In this document: positions 25,490 through 37,200 of the stretch, piece by piece | Position numbering within the stretch: the stretch's first letter is position 1 | Layout of the letters: each line of letters opens with the position of its first letter | Source: Phoronis australis | Lineage: Eukaryota; Phoronida; Phoronidae | Length of the DNA stretch: 64,000 nucleotides | Assembly (NCBI GenBank): GCA_002633005.1 | Contig: NMRA01001003.1 | Span: 1,329 to 65,328 of the forward strand | Direction of reading: 5' to 3' | Position numbers and translations under genes: made by a program | Notes under the pieces: model-generated | The model's database searches: none | Seen by the model: the letters and a program-made list of their open reading frames with translations, nothing else | What the model was told of the DNA's origin: nothing

Positions 25490-25780
25490 GTTAGCTCACT
25501 TCTGTGTATTGCTACCTAATGCATCTCTCAGTACTGTCATATATTGTTTGCTAACAAAGCTCTCAGTACTTTATGTAATGTTAGCTAACACATCTCACAG
25601 TACTGCATGCATTCGTAGCTAACAATGTTAGCTAACACAGCTTTCAGTACTGTATATGTTGTTAGCTATCACAGCTTTCAGTGCTGTATGTATCCTTTGC
25701 GAACACAGCTGTCAGTACTTTATGCATTGTTAGTTGACACAGTTTTGTTCTGTGTTCATTGTTAGCTAACACAAGTCACT
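25490..25780. repeat. ~41 bp minisatellite
   Basis: Seven or so degenerate units share GTTAGCTAACACAGCTTTCA followed by GTACTGTATG. Each unit contains the GTTAGCTAAC palindrome. It lies about 0.9 kb downstream of CACUL1. Confidence 0.8.
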
Positions 25781-26469
25781 GTTGATAATGTTTCGTCTGT
25801 GTTTGCATACCTTTAAATTACGGATGTGTTGACGATTTTTTGTATGCAGAGGTAAAAATAAAGTTGATAATGTTCACTTTCAATTGGGCCATGTGATGTT
25901 TTAATTGTAGGATTTTTATGGTATAGAATCAAGAAACTAACCATTCAATATTTCATCAACCACTCACAAGAATAATGTGAAATGTACATAATTTTCATTT
26001 CTCACATGACCTGGAATGTGCTACGACTGGTTAATAACACCCGAGTACCTAATTCTTTTGATATTACATGGGTGAATCACAAAGTAGTGCAAAGTAGAAA
26101 TCCATACGCCTTACATTTTATCGTCTGCAAAACAACCAAACGCGCGCCAACCAAACGATGAAATTCCGAGGTGGCAAGGTTATGATTGACAAATCGGTGT
26201 TGCAACTGTACGTACTTCCGGTCGGAAGGACATGCAAACAACTTTTTAGACGGACCCATCTTCGACGGCGAATTCCATAGTCCACGTTCATTCAAACATC
26301 AGGCAAGCCTCGGGATTTTGACGAAATTTCCCTAGAGGTTTTGCTCATGGCCCTGTCATGAATCTGAGACTCGTGTAGGATTCTCTATTTCTGTTTCATC
26401 GTAACTCATTTCCGTAGGTGGACTATCTGAGTGAATCAATATCGGTTTTAGTTGCCTGGGTGTTTCATG

Positions 26470-26650
26470 GGCGGCCCACCATAGGGGGCTGGGGGGGGGG
26501 CTATAGCCCCTCCACTNGGGGGGGGGGGGCTATAGCCCCTCCACTTTTTTCAGTGCTACGCCGCACATGGTCTATAGGGGGTGCACCCCAGGGGGGCTAA
26601 GGGGGCTTTAGACCCCCACTTTTTTCAGTGCTGCGCCACCCATGTGCTTG
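26470..26650. repeat. G-rich low-complexity patch with sequence gap
   Basis: Two copies of a GGGGCTATAGCCCCTCCACT unit are separated by long G runs and one ambiguous base at 26517. Two further units share CCCACTTTTTTCAGTGCT. The N marks a base-calling failure in poly-G, so the copy number here is uncertain. Confidence 0.7.
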
Positions 26651-27258
26651 TAGCCTTGATACACAGCTGTATACTAAATATATTTTGACGACAAAAACCA
26701 AGATGATGCCAATGATACTATCCCGTTTGAAGTCGAATATTTTTGTCTATGAAACCAGAGTTATGTTGACGTCAGTTACGAACATTCGGAATTTTGTTTG
26801 AAGAAAGCGAAAAGTTCAAGACAGAAACATTCCTTCCTGTTCTGTACTCTGATATAAATCCCCTGACCAAACCCGTAGAAATCTACTCATTGATCATAAT
26901 TTGTTCTAGAGAGCTGTGCAGGATGTGTGAACACCTTGAATGTATATCACTGAAGATCTTGCTCCCGGTGACCAGTGTTTAATCACGAATGCGAGCAGCT
27001 CAAGCACTACACAGGCTACGTCACAAGTGATTGCCTTTGCACAGTACATGAAAAATAGTTTCGGCCAACTTAAAAACTAGTGTAAATTAACTTTCTAAAT
27101 GTCAAAATTCCACTTCGAGTTTTTTTCGTGGATGATAGTGACAAACTGTATAGTATAGGAAAAAGATCATTTGAAGTTCAAATCTGAAACTTGTGAAACA
27201 GCTTCGTACATGTAGATCGACTGGGAAACAGTGCTTAAGGTTAAGTAAGTTGTTATTG

Positions 27259-27485
27259 GCATACGCGCATCCGTGGGGCGGCGAAGTGGGTGAAAAAGTA
27301 CGCCTCAGAGAAACAGAAACTTTGGAAAAAGAAGAAAACGAGACAAAAGTCCACTAAAAGAAAGGAAATACCAAAACTCGGCGAATGCACAATTCGTAGG
27401 TCTGAACGTGCCCGTGAATCTTATTAAATGGTTCACCATCTCAAAAATTCGAGCCCCCATTTTCTTAGGTTGGGTGCGCGCATGC
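27259..27485 (+). mobile_element. MITE family C, copy 1 (227 bp)
   Basis: The ends are inverted: GCATACGCGCATCC on the left and GGGTGCGCGCATGC on the right. The interior is closely similar to 38124-38355, sharing CGCCTCAGAGAAAC, AATGCACAATTC and TCAAAAATTCGAGCCCCC. There is no coding capacity. It is a small TIR-bounded, non-autonomous DNA element. Confidence 0.75.
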
Positions 27486-27689
27486 ATTTAACCAAATTGC
27501 TGGATAAGTAGATTTTAACTCAGTAAAAGTATGTACCGGTATTTTCTGAAAGAGGAAAACCTATAGAATTCGATTTTTCACTTGTAACAATCTGCCATTA
27601 ATTGTGTTGCATGACCATACCGTTCAAGCAAAGTATAGCAAAAAGAAAGCCACATCTATTGCCAGCAAACAGCGTTACCAATAAAATGG

Positions 27690-27950
27690 CCAAATTTCAT
27701 TTGATATAAATGTTCAAGATGAATTTCAAAAAGTTTTATGAAACTTGTGATTTTTTTTCTCGGAAATTACGAAAGTCACCTTTTTATGATAGCACCTCGC
27801 GCGAAAGTGAAACATCTTAAAAAGGCTTTCTAATGTTGTATTGGAGAACAGAACATAAAGCGTATTACCTGAAAGTTTCACTTGAATCTATTCAGCCACA
27901 ACTTATGATATTCCGAAAGTATTCAGATTTGGACATTTTTCTAGGGTCCT
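27690..27950 (-). repeat. Interspersed repeat family B, copy 2
   Basis: Read on the minus strand this aligns with 2491-2815 and 59085-59395. It shares GAAAAATGTCCAAAT, TTCAAGTGAAACTTTCA and TGTTCTCCA, and in its distal half a run ending AAATTTGGC. Non-coding. Confidence 0.55.
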
Positions 27951-30802
27951 AGGTGACGTTAAACTAGCCCGCACTCGTGTGTATCAAAACAACATTCTGA
28001 ACTGTGCCCGACTGACTTTGAGTAATCACTAGGCAGCAGAATCCTCGCAAATGCGTGAATTGAATACTAGAGTTCAGTTATCTTAGCACGTTCCGTATAT
28101 ATACGGCAAACTCGTGAAAAAATCAAGACTACGCAAAATCTCTATAGTTAAAGGCGAGTGTTTCACAGGTATGCTCAAGGGCTTTTCTCGCCCATTGCAA
28201 AAAGTAGTTTATAATCTACTCAGTGCGGTCACCCAGTGTTTTTGGGAGCTTCAGTGTACCCTCAAGGTGCGACGGCTACTGAAGTAATTGCTCTGTGGTC
28301 GGTGAAGGTTTCTCGCCGCATGTCATTCGCGAGTGTCTGGGATCTACGGAATGCACCGGACTCCCATTCCTGCGTGTGCCTGGCTCAGGCCCAACCATGC
28401 AACAGAGTGTCATAATTTTTTGATGAAGTTGTGTTCTGAAAGGCATGCAATATGGTATCTAAACATTTGTTAATTTTTCACTGCACTGTTGTTGAGTGCC
28501 AGCAGGTCTACCGATGTTGGTACACAAATTATGTCATTATCAATGGTGTTGGTGGAGGCCTGGTGCGGGAGCACTACTGCACCTGGCCTATATGATATTG
28601 CTAAGACAGACATGTTCTGGGCCTAATTATATTCTGACCAGGGTGGGCAGATCGCAATCCACAAAGTCACAACTATACGCAAAGAGCCGTAACAACCAGG
28701 TCGAAGGGAAAAAAATGTCGAGTCATGGTCTTGTGATTCTCCGGTGGAACCAGTGAGAACAGATGCACACAAGGCAATTTCGTTACCGTGTAATTCATCT
28801 AAACGTGTATATAAGACTAAAAACTGGACATGCGAAAAAAACTGATTATCAATTACTACTCAACTGTGGTAACACACTTTGATTTTCCGTACTTTATTTC
28901 AAAATAAAAAGATCAGAGTGTAAACTTCTAGGATTAAGTTAAGAAAAAACGCTTCGTTTGAATTGCTGACACTGATCATTATACGGCCTGTATCCTTGCT
29001 AAAAAAGTTTCCATTTACAAGGTGATTTGCCTGAAAATTTTCACCGTTTTACGCGATAAGTGTCTTTCTGGTTCTGCATTTGCGAGTTCCAAGCCTTTGC
29101 ATTGCTCGTTCGCTCATTTGCACGTTGCGAATCAAGTTTGACGAATTAGTTATGCGGCATTTTCTCCTAGCTACTCCTTCGCATTCAAAAAGGAATGATC
29201 TCTCGCAAAGCCATTTTATGCAATCCTTCCGTCAATGGATGCATTGGCCCGATGAAAATCGGTAAATTTGATTGTCACACTAAATTATCCAAGCAGTGAT
29301 GATCCAATGGCCTGTGTTCGATATTATTTATTATTCATAAGGTACCTATCAATGTGGCCGTAGTTATGAAACAATTAATATCGACTAGACACACTATTGT
29401 TTTAGTCAAGCGCACATTTTTCTTAGTAACCGGTGCCTCATTCATCGTCGTGTTCAGGAAAGTATAGGACAGAACGCTATGGTGAGTGCACATTCGAAAT
29501 TAATTTTGTATTAAACCTGTTTGACATGTACACCACGATCACGCTGCATTTTAGGTAGTTGTGGGGGCTAAAATATTGAAACTCGTGACACGCTTATTGA
29601 CTGCATAACCACCTATTTATTATGATTAAAATCACTAAGAAGGTGGTTCAGTTATATTTGGAATTTTAAAATTTGAGAACGGCTTCATTAAATCACATAC
29701 ATATACAATATGCCAATATGGAAAATAAAAATAGGTTGTCGTGAAAGTTTTATCACCGGCGCTTGAATCAGTCTTATGAAATTTGACATAGTAAACTAAT
29801 ATGTGTGCGCGTGGCCTTATATTCGTGTACGAGCGAGCAGAACTGGCGACTTGCCCAAAAGTTGACATCTCGACGAGTTACATGCTATGTACCAAACATG
29901 ACTTTTTATGAAATCCACTTTTCTGACTGTAATAACTTACCATACTGAATACAGAAAAAAATATTTTGCAAAAGTCGACGGCAAACAAAATGTCGTGTTT
30001 CATAATATATTTTCAAATTAAAACGTTTCTCAGTTGTTAATAAAATGAAGTACATTGGACCTCAAAATGACGGATGCGGGCCGCGAAATTCACGTATTAA
30101 CCATCCTAAGCTTCTACTCTTTTCTTTTCGTATTAGTTTCTAAAGCGAAATTTATTGAATAACATTCGAGTCATGCCTTATTTCGTTTTTAGTTTACCCC
30201 GGTAACACTTTCTCAAACTTTTTAAAATTGAATGTAAAATACTAAAGCGGCTAGTGCCCTGGGTCAAATATTTGTACTCGAAATTATTTTCTGACATTTT
30301 CTGTTTTACTTTTGTGCGAATTCGAGATACGTATCTATTACTCTAAACTTGAGTACACTATGGTTTACGTGCACTTGATGACCCCAGCATCAACGCTATG
30401 AGTTTTCACTCGAATTCGCAAGTTTTTACTGGACTTTGTAGTGCCAACTTGGACAATACACTCATCAACATAAACAGGGGACTTGAGCAAAGAAAAACAG
30501 ACATTTATTTTGAGTTCGCACATAAGTACTAGAACGAAAAAAGTCAAAAGTAATTTCGAGTATACAGATTAGACCCAGGCCAGACCCTGATCTTAACTTG
30601 TGGGCAATTGCCAGCCACCCCCGCCCCCTTTCTCCTGTGAACCCTCCTAGTGTTTAAGCTGGTGCACGAGCGCACCATACTTATGACCTAAGCACTGTCA
30701 CGACTTCACGCTAGGCCTATTGGACGAGTTCATTTGCTTTAATTTTTTAGGTTCCATGACATCTCGTCCTTCAAAGTAACTCAACAGAGACAAACTTATA
30801 AA

Positions 30803-32227
30803 ATGACGACTATTAAGCGATTCAGTGGCGTGAACCAGCAGGAAGAAAACGCCAACTTTGAGTTTATGTTCACAAACAATAAGGCTCGAAACCTGTTTTG
30901 GAAGCATGAAGACTTGAGAACGTCTTGCGAAAGAACTGTGCGGCACATTGACGAGCAGAAGAAAAATGTGCGACGACAGGGGAACTTTGATAGGATTAGT
31001 GTAATCCAACAGAAGCAAAGACTGGACGCCCGACGGGAAGCAATTGTAAATGATAGAATAATCGACTGCTTTCTGGATAAAACGGAAGAATGGGTTCTCA
31101 AAAACAATAAAGAATTCGGCATTCGACCAGCTGCGCATGGGAAATTATCTTCACCACAGACAGGAAGGAGGTTAAGAAGGAAGTCGTCCCATCGTGTCAT
31201 AATAAACCCACCTTCGCAGCGTTTTGAGTTTCCTGAAATGGATTTGACTCCAACAGCGAGGAAATGGCTGGCCGGGGAACACCAGAAAAGATCTTTGTCC
31301 AACTGTTCCAACGCGTCATCAACTCCAGATCTCCATGACAGGGTGCAGACGTTCTTACATGAAATCGACAAGTTTAAGAAAGACCAGAATAAGCCCAAGT
31401 ACTTAGAAATTCTGGAGTCCAAGCCAGAAGAGGAGAAAGAGGAAGAAGACAGTAAGGAGACCGGCGAATACAGCGTAGGAAACAGAGATTTGGAAATGTG
31501 GAGGTCGGCGTTTGGCAAAATATCGAGTATGCTGCCCCCTCAAACAAAAGATGTATCAGACGATGCACGAGTGAGTGACGAACATGAACATAACGTGAAA
31601 GGGTCCGACAGCGATCGATTATTGGAAAAGAAATGCGATACAGGAGATGGAGTGAGTAAAGTGAAAGAAAAACTGACACTACCGTCAATTAAAATAACAC
31701 AGCCGAAACAGAGCGTTGAAGTGCGTTTTAATGAAGCAACAATTGGCAGCAGAGCACAACACGAAAAGTCGTATTTATCACTTCCGAACTTGCAAAGGAC
31801 TTCAACAAGAGGACAGTCTATGAAGGAATCTGTGGAAGACTCCGTCAGAGAATTTCAGATGTCTGGCAAAAGGTCACTGGACATGGAACGTGGTTCGGAA
31901 AGTGAAGCCACTCCTGATTGTACAGAGATATCATCTGTCGGGGATCCGGTTTCAAAGTCTAGCAAAATAAAACAGTCGAACAAAAACAAATTATCGCAGA
32001 AAAAGTTTGACAAATTGCTAGGACTGTGGATGGATATAGCCGAAAGCACCGACAAACAAAAATTTGAAACCATCGTCCAAAAAGCCGGGAGCCTGAAACA
32101 AAAATCAAAAGATTTACGTCGAAAATCATTGATATCCTTCATCGGAACTGTCCAGGCTGTTCAGAAAGTAGCTAGTATGATCCCGTCCAAGAGAACAACA
32201 GGCAATCCTACCATGCCAGGCCAATAA
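30803..32227 (+). CDS. Intronless ORF, 474-residue charged protein of unknown function
   Basis: I do not recognise this family. The longest open frame in the window starts at ATG 30803 (context AAAATGA) and ends TAA at 32225. The frame stays open upstream to a good splice acceptor, TTTTTTAG at 30748, so a 5' UTR exon or extra N-terminal residues are possible. Residues 1-105 are helical and basic/polar (FWKHEDLRTSCERTVRHI, IIDCFLDKTEEWVLKN). An RRLRRKS patch and a low-complexity acidic run (PEEEKEEEDSKE) follow. The middle is Ser/Asp/Lys-rich and probably disordered. The C-terminal ~75 residues are again helical and basic (KKFDKLLGLWMDIAES, KDLRRKSLISFIGTVQAV). There is no signal peptide, membrane segment or cysteine pattern. 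Codon use looks coding and the antisense frames are shadows. It may be a lineage-specific or retroposed gene. Cellular location is unknown; nuclear or cytoskeletal would fit the charge. Confidence 0.7.
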   Translation: MTTIKRFSGVNQQEENANFEFMFTNNKARNLFWKHEDLRTSCERTVRHIDEQKKNVRRQGNFDRISVIQQKQRLDARREAIVNDRIIDCFLDKTEEWVLKNNKEFGIRPAAHGKLSSPQTGRRLRRKSSHRVIINPPSQRFEFPEMDLTPTARKWLAGEHQKRSLSNCSNASSTPDLHDRVQTFLHEIDKFKKDQNKPKYLEILESKPEEEKEEEDSKETGEYSVGNRDLEMWRSAFGKISSMLPPQTKDVSDDARVSDEHEHNVKGSDSDRLLEKKCDTGDGVSKVKEKLTLPSIKITQPKQSVEVRFNEATIGSRAQHEKSYLSLPNLQRTSTRGQSMKESVEDSVREFQMSGKRSLDMERGSESEATPDCTEISSVGDPVSKSSKIKQSNKNKLSQKKFDKLLGLWMDIAESTDKQKFETIVQKAGSLKQKSKDLRRKSLISFIGTVQAVQKVASMIPSKRTTGNPTMPGQ

Positions 32228-34255
32228 ATGAACTCTACGGAAATATCTAGAAATCCTGCCAGGCGAAGCCAGTTAACGAGCTCTAAGACAACATATCCAA
32301 CAATCCGGTAAGGTCAAAGGGAAATTTGGAACATCCAACAATCTGGCTAGGTCACTAATACCCCCAAATGTCTACAGGACGTTCAGGCAGTCAGGTCCAC
32401 ACTGAAACGACTGCCCTCTGTGGAAGCGTACTTGGCTACACCGCTCGTGCAAAGTGAAAAAGCGAGCCTTAGGGCACTAAAGACAGTCACGGCATATTAA
32501 CATTTAATAGATGACTCAAATCATTAAAACAAAGCAATTTTTGTAACTGCGTCATCAGTAGCCTGCTAAACCGGCAAGCGTTACCAACGCTTTGGGAAAG
32601 ATTATCGACGGTTGCGATAAAAGGTCGACCAGCATCAACCACATGATCCACTTTGAGAGCAAGTTGTTTAAATTAATAACGTTTTATAGAAGTGTCAGAT
32701 CGGCCGGGTGGTAGTAATAGAGCACCAGCTGACGATACCACTATGAGTTTTGAGCGGGAAAAGTACAACAAGTGGATTTAATACTATTTCGAGCGGATTA
32801 AGTTTGTTGCATAGATAAAACATAGCTAAACATTCATGCAACTGTGGTCACGTAATTGTTGTCACGTAACATGATTACCTGCTTCATGAATTGTGAAGCT
32901 GAAAAAGGCAAAATAAATCAATGCTCAATAATTGAAACGGGGTCGTTGATATAATGGATTTTGTTGACCGTACAGGCATGCCGTTATTCAATAGCATCTG
33001 TAAACACAGGGTGTCCCAAAAAGTTGTTCACACTAAATAAATTTCAAGATTACTGGTCTAATTTCCTATTGGAGTGAACAAAAAGGAATTAAGTCTTTGT
33101 AAATCAAAATAAACGCATTCTTTATAAGCTTGGGAAGATTGCCTTTGCACTTCCTTGGCGCCTTTTACTTTTCAGATACCGGCCACGGCGCAATAAATTT
33201 TACTTCTCCAACGAAAACTGGGTCGTTTTTTTCCATTCCCGTACAAAAACCAGAGCACGTGGCTAGTTACGCGCCTATTTCCACAGCCAGGTGTAATCAT
33301 AGAGTATATCCGAACACAGAATCAGATCCGGCGTTGCACAAACGTAACAACTTCAAGGTAATTGAACACCTTCGAGTAAGGTGAAAGGCCACAGTTTATG
33401 TAAACATGACAATAGTGTTTAAAAATACAAATTACCAACATTTCATCGTGTTTTTTTCGTATCCTTCATTAACTCTGAAGTAGGCTGCTGTATAAAGACT
33501 CAACTATGCGGGCGTTCAGTTGGATGAGGCGCAATTGAGTTTGTTTTCCCTTGTCCTTAAAATTAGATCGCCAGTAAAACATGAGATACATAAAATTTAA
33601 AAAAAACTGCCCATCTTCCGAGGAATGAGGGTAGGGTAAGGGCAAGAAAGAAATATTTCGAGTATGGCCTGACCTTGTTTTGTCTAACCGATCTGACTTT
33701 AAAACTTGTGAAATTTGTTCCCTTGTTTCAGTGCCTGTCATAAAAGGCTTGAATCAGTATAAAGAACTGAAGTTAATTGAAGGTATGTTTCCATCCGCTA
33801 GTGTTGTGCTACCATGATGAACTGGTGTTTTGATGCCTCAATGACACCTGCTTCTGTGCATTCCAATTAATGGGGAGACACCATCAGCCTGTACAAGCAC
33901 GCGCACGCTACGCCAGAAGCCATAAAATTAATCTGGACGCTGGAAAGTATGAATTAAAGCGACTCTGTTAGTAGATGATTCATAACCAGCTACAAGGTTA
34001 ATTACACAAGTCACGTTCTATTCGAATCTCCATCCCCATAATCTCAATATGGTAATACATACTGGTCAATAAATAGTTTTAACAAGTGGTGCTCAGCGAT
34101 GTGTCTTAAAGGTACCCAATCATCTTCAGTTTGGTTCATTGCACACTCAGTACAGTTTAAATCGTCAAACATTATGCCTGAAGGTAGCGCAGTGTGCGAG
34201 ATATAAGACGACCATCACATTCACATGATAGAAGGCGAGAATACATGTACACGAC
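32228..34255. other. Intergenic region between convergent genes
   Basis: Contains the probable 3' UTR of the intronless ORF, with AATAAA overlapping the stop codon (32223-32228) and another at 32912-32917. A lone CAGGGTGTCCCAAAAAGTT at about 33007 resembles the terminus of a mariner-like transposon, but no partner end was found. No further coding signal is evident. Confidence 0.45.
32912..32917 (+). promoter_or_regulatory. Candidate poly(A) signal of the intronless ORF
   Basis: Canonical AATAAA about 690 bp after the stop codon. An earlier AATAAA overlaps the stop codon itself and would give almost no 3' UTR, so this downstream site is preferred. Confidence 0.35.
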
Positions 34256-37200
34256 TTATGTCAGGTTGGTAGCTAGTAACGCTAATATCAACAGCACGGG
34301 AAGGCCAAAAGACATTGTAATAACAGTGCCATTAATGACGCATCGATGATTATTTTTTTCAAATTTTTTTCCCAGGATATTTCTCGACGTCTCAATAACG
34401 AGGTCCCCAGCCGCGTCATTGCACCAGGAGCGAACATGGCGACTGGTACACGTCACGTAATAGTTGGTATGCCTGCAAAATAATCGACGGTAATACAGTG
34501 TTTGCGTGTTTTAACGAAATGGTCCAGCCTGTTCAATACCACTGCAAAGAAGATTTCAAATTTTCATACTCAAATCAACTAAAATTTCACTTTGTTAAGC
34601 TTTCAACTAAAATGAAGACAAATTGGAAATGCTCCCATTAGTTTGACTCGTTCCACTGATGTCAAGAGTTACGAAACAACATTACGCTTACATTATTTGT
34701 AACTAGATAACCGTCCTTTGAAAAACAGGACAAAAGAGAAACAATTGTGAGTATTTTTGTGCAAAAGCTGTGAATTACAGTTGGTCACACCTTGAAGTTA
34801 TAAGTCAAAGACAGTCAAAAGGTAAACATCATAAGGCAGCAGTTAAAGCCCCAATAAACCCTGTCAAAAATTATTTTTGACTTGGATTAAGAACTTCCTA
34901 CAATTAGATAATGCTTTTGTTTGCGTGAAGAGTTTGGAAAGTGCGTGGCCGAATAAAAATTCCCAAGAACCGTTCTATAACTAAACTCACGTGCACATCC
35001 TATCGAGCTTTTTCCACTTGGCCTCGCGGATATGTCGTATGTCCTTCATCTGTTTCTGATAACCTTTCAAGCATCTATTTACACGGTAGTCGACGTCTTC
35101 GTTGTTGTCGAAACACTTCACGTTTTCCAGGTAATCTGTAGGGAGCAATGAAGGATTTGAAAAAGTAAAGACTTATTATTTTTTCACAATGGCGTTACTG
35201 AAAGGGAATCACTCGGTCTGAGGGCGAATAACGCATTTTGGAGATTATTGCGGGATGGGATAATCTTTCTGTAGTTATTAGCTTGTCACCAGAGCAGTAA
35301 AGAACCAAAATTCGTTGTTTTTGTGATTCCGTTACAACTTTCCAATTCTCGCGTGGCTGTCAGTCATGAGCAGGAATTGTGAGCGGTGACTTGGTCAGAT
35401 GAATACCTTCAAATACACTTCGGTTTACCGACTGCCGTTAAAGTTCCACTATCAAACCGTCGGGCTGCGACCGGTAACTTGAAGGTCGCGGGCTCGAATC
35501 CGTGGGGCCGTTCTAAAAAGATTTATCGCCAATCGTGTCATTCTAGGATGAAGAGCGCACTTTTCAGCCTCTTTAGTACAATAGTGTATTGTAATAAAGA
35601 TCCGTTTTTCCGATAATTCATCATTCTAGTGTACGAACCAATCTACTGCAGTAATTAACCCTGCACTGGCGTAATCATCCTCCAGAGGAAGTCAAAAAAT
35701 TCAGCCACATGTAAACGACTAAATGTCATGGTGATAATAAGGAGAATTACTAAGCGCACAAGTTGTTTCATGGCATTTCCCAGAAAATGGGCCTAGCTGT
35801 TCCATCTCTACTCACAGCAGCGTGCAATTAGATGTAATTACCTGGGAGTAATATGAAAATCCCAGGTTGCTACGTTTAGTACCAAAGACCGAGAGCTGTA
35901 CTGTCTGCCTCAACTGGACGATAGCTGAGCTGAAAGCTCACGTCAAGGGGTAAGAGCAGTTGAATGAACTTGCGACTTGTTTGTCGTATTTTCACACCTT
36001 GACGTGAGCTGTGAGCTCAGCTATCGTTCACCAGAGGCGATACCCCAGCTCGTAGCTCTCCGTCGAATCTCCTGGGGTCTTAACACATCGAGCACTAGAC
36101 TCTTTTTGTGGCAAACCTGGGCTGCGTTAAATAGCCTGAGACACTCCCGACAAACGCGTTACGTCGCAATATTAAAGACATTTCGATATATTGCGGTTCA
36201 GAGCCGAGCATACAATCATTACTACTAACTCGTCCTCAGTAAAACTCGCGGCATGATACAGGAACTAAAACATGAAAGTTATTTTCCCACCTGAGTATCC
36301 ACGGCCACACAAATAGTCAAAAGCTGTCTCCACCTGTTCTACGTCTACCACTGCATTCTCACAAGTCGCCACAGATTGACGACATTCGGCAGATTCCGAG
36401 AAAGCGCTACAATGAAGAACACAAGTGCCCTATAATAGTACAATCAAAAAGATTCTAAGTGCTGTTTTGGTGAGTTCCCCCCGGCCAAAACTGATTATGT
36501 TCCCTGTCACAAATATTAGTCACGCCTGCTCCAAAGGTCAGTATTGAAAGGACACGTTTGCTAAAAAACTAAAACAGCTCTAGTTTCCTCAATTCTGCAT
36601 CAATACGAGAATGCAGACCTTTACGTGATGGACTTACAATATGCATTTCAGCACGTGATTGAGTTATTATTCTCAACACAAACTTCCAACAGGTGATTGC
36701 AATGGCTTATACTCACAACAAACATTTAAACACAACACGGGATCGACTTGCTATTCACAAGGCACATTTCAACAAGACCACCTTTGACATAATGCACTGT
36801 ACAAACCTGCAGATGTCTCTGAACTGACTAGCAGTGAAAGAGGGAACGCCATATTCAGCTAACTTTGCTTTGGAAGGTAAATCACCCAGACACTCACTGG
36901 TTATATTCTCAGTGCATGTGTCAATATCTGTAACAAATGCAAATGCTGTTTGCGAATTTTCAAAACTAGTGCAAATTTCAGTGCAACAACAAGTAATACA
37001 CTGTATGAGATTAATGGCTCTCAGTACAACTGGAAAGGGAAATTGACCACGTCTTTAGCTAGCCATGACCGTTTTTCTCGGTAGTGGAAAAATATAGTTG
37101 CTTCTGGTCTGTGGTTTTTAAAAGTTGATGCAATGATGCGGTATATTTTATTTTTGTTAATTATTCAAAAACAGTACATCTTCGCAGATCAGTAAAAGTA

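Larger units (their letters stand above)
24842..30748. other. Gene-poor intergenic region
   Basis: No exon could be supported on either strand. The region holds a minisatellite (25490-25780), a G-rich low-complexity patch with an N (26470-26650), a MITE (27259-27485) and a reverse copy of repeat family B (27690-27950). A possible 5' UTR exon for the downstream intronless ORF ends at 29481 with ATG|GTGAGT and could splice to TTTTTTAG at 30748, but there is no independent support. Confidence 0.45.

Noticed and set aside
26077-26295. Minus-strand ORF with basic sequence (KKLFACPSDRKYVQLQHR)
   Set aside because: Looks protein-like but no family, splice partner or promoter could be identified; left as unexplained intergenic sequence.
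20759-26517. Single N bases at 20782 and 26517 as biological features
   Set aside because: Both lie in long G runs and are base-calling ambiguities of the assembly.
28496-28756. Plus-strand ORF of 86 codons
   Set aside because: Short, Met-poor context, no homology recognised; probably part of an old repeat.
30796-31518. 240-residue ORF antisense to the intronless gene
   Set aside because: Shadow of the plus-strand coding frame; cysteine/serine-rich composition is what antisense of this codon use gives.
33007-33026. CAGGGTGTCCCAAAAAGTT, typical of some mariner-like transposon ends
   Set aside because: No inverted partner and no transposase within reach, so not called as an element.
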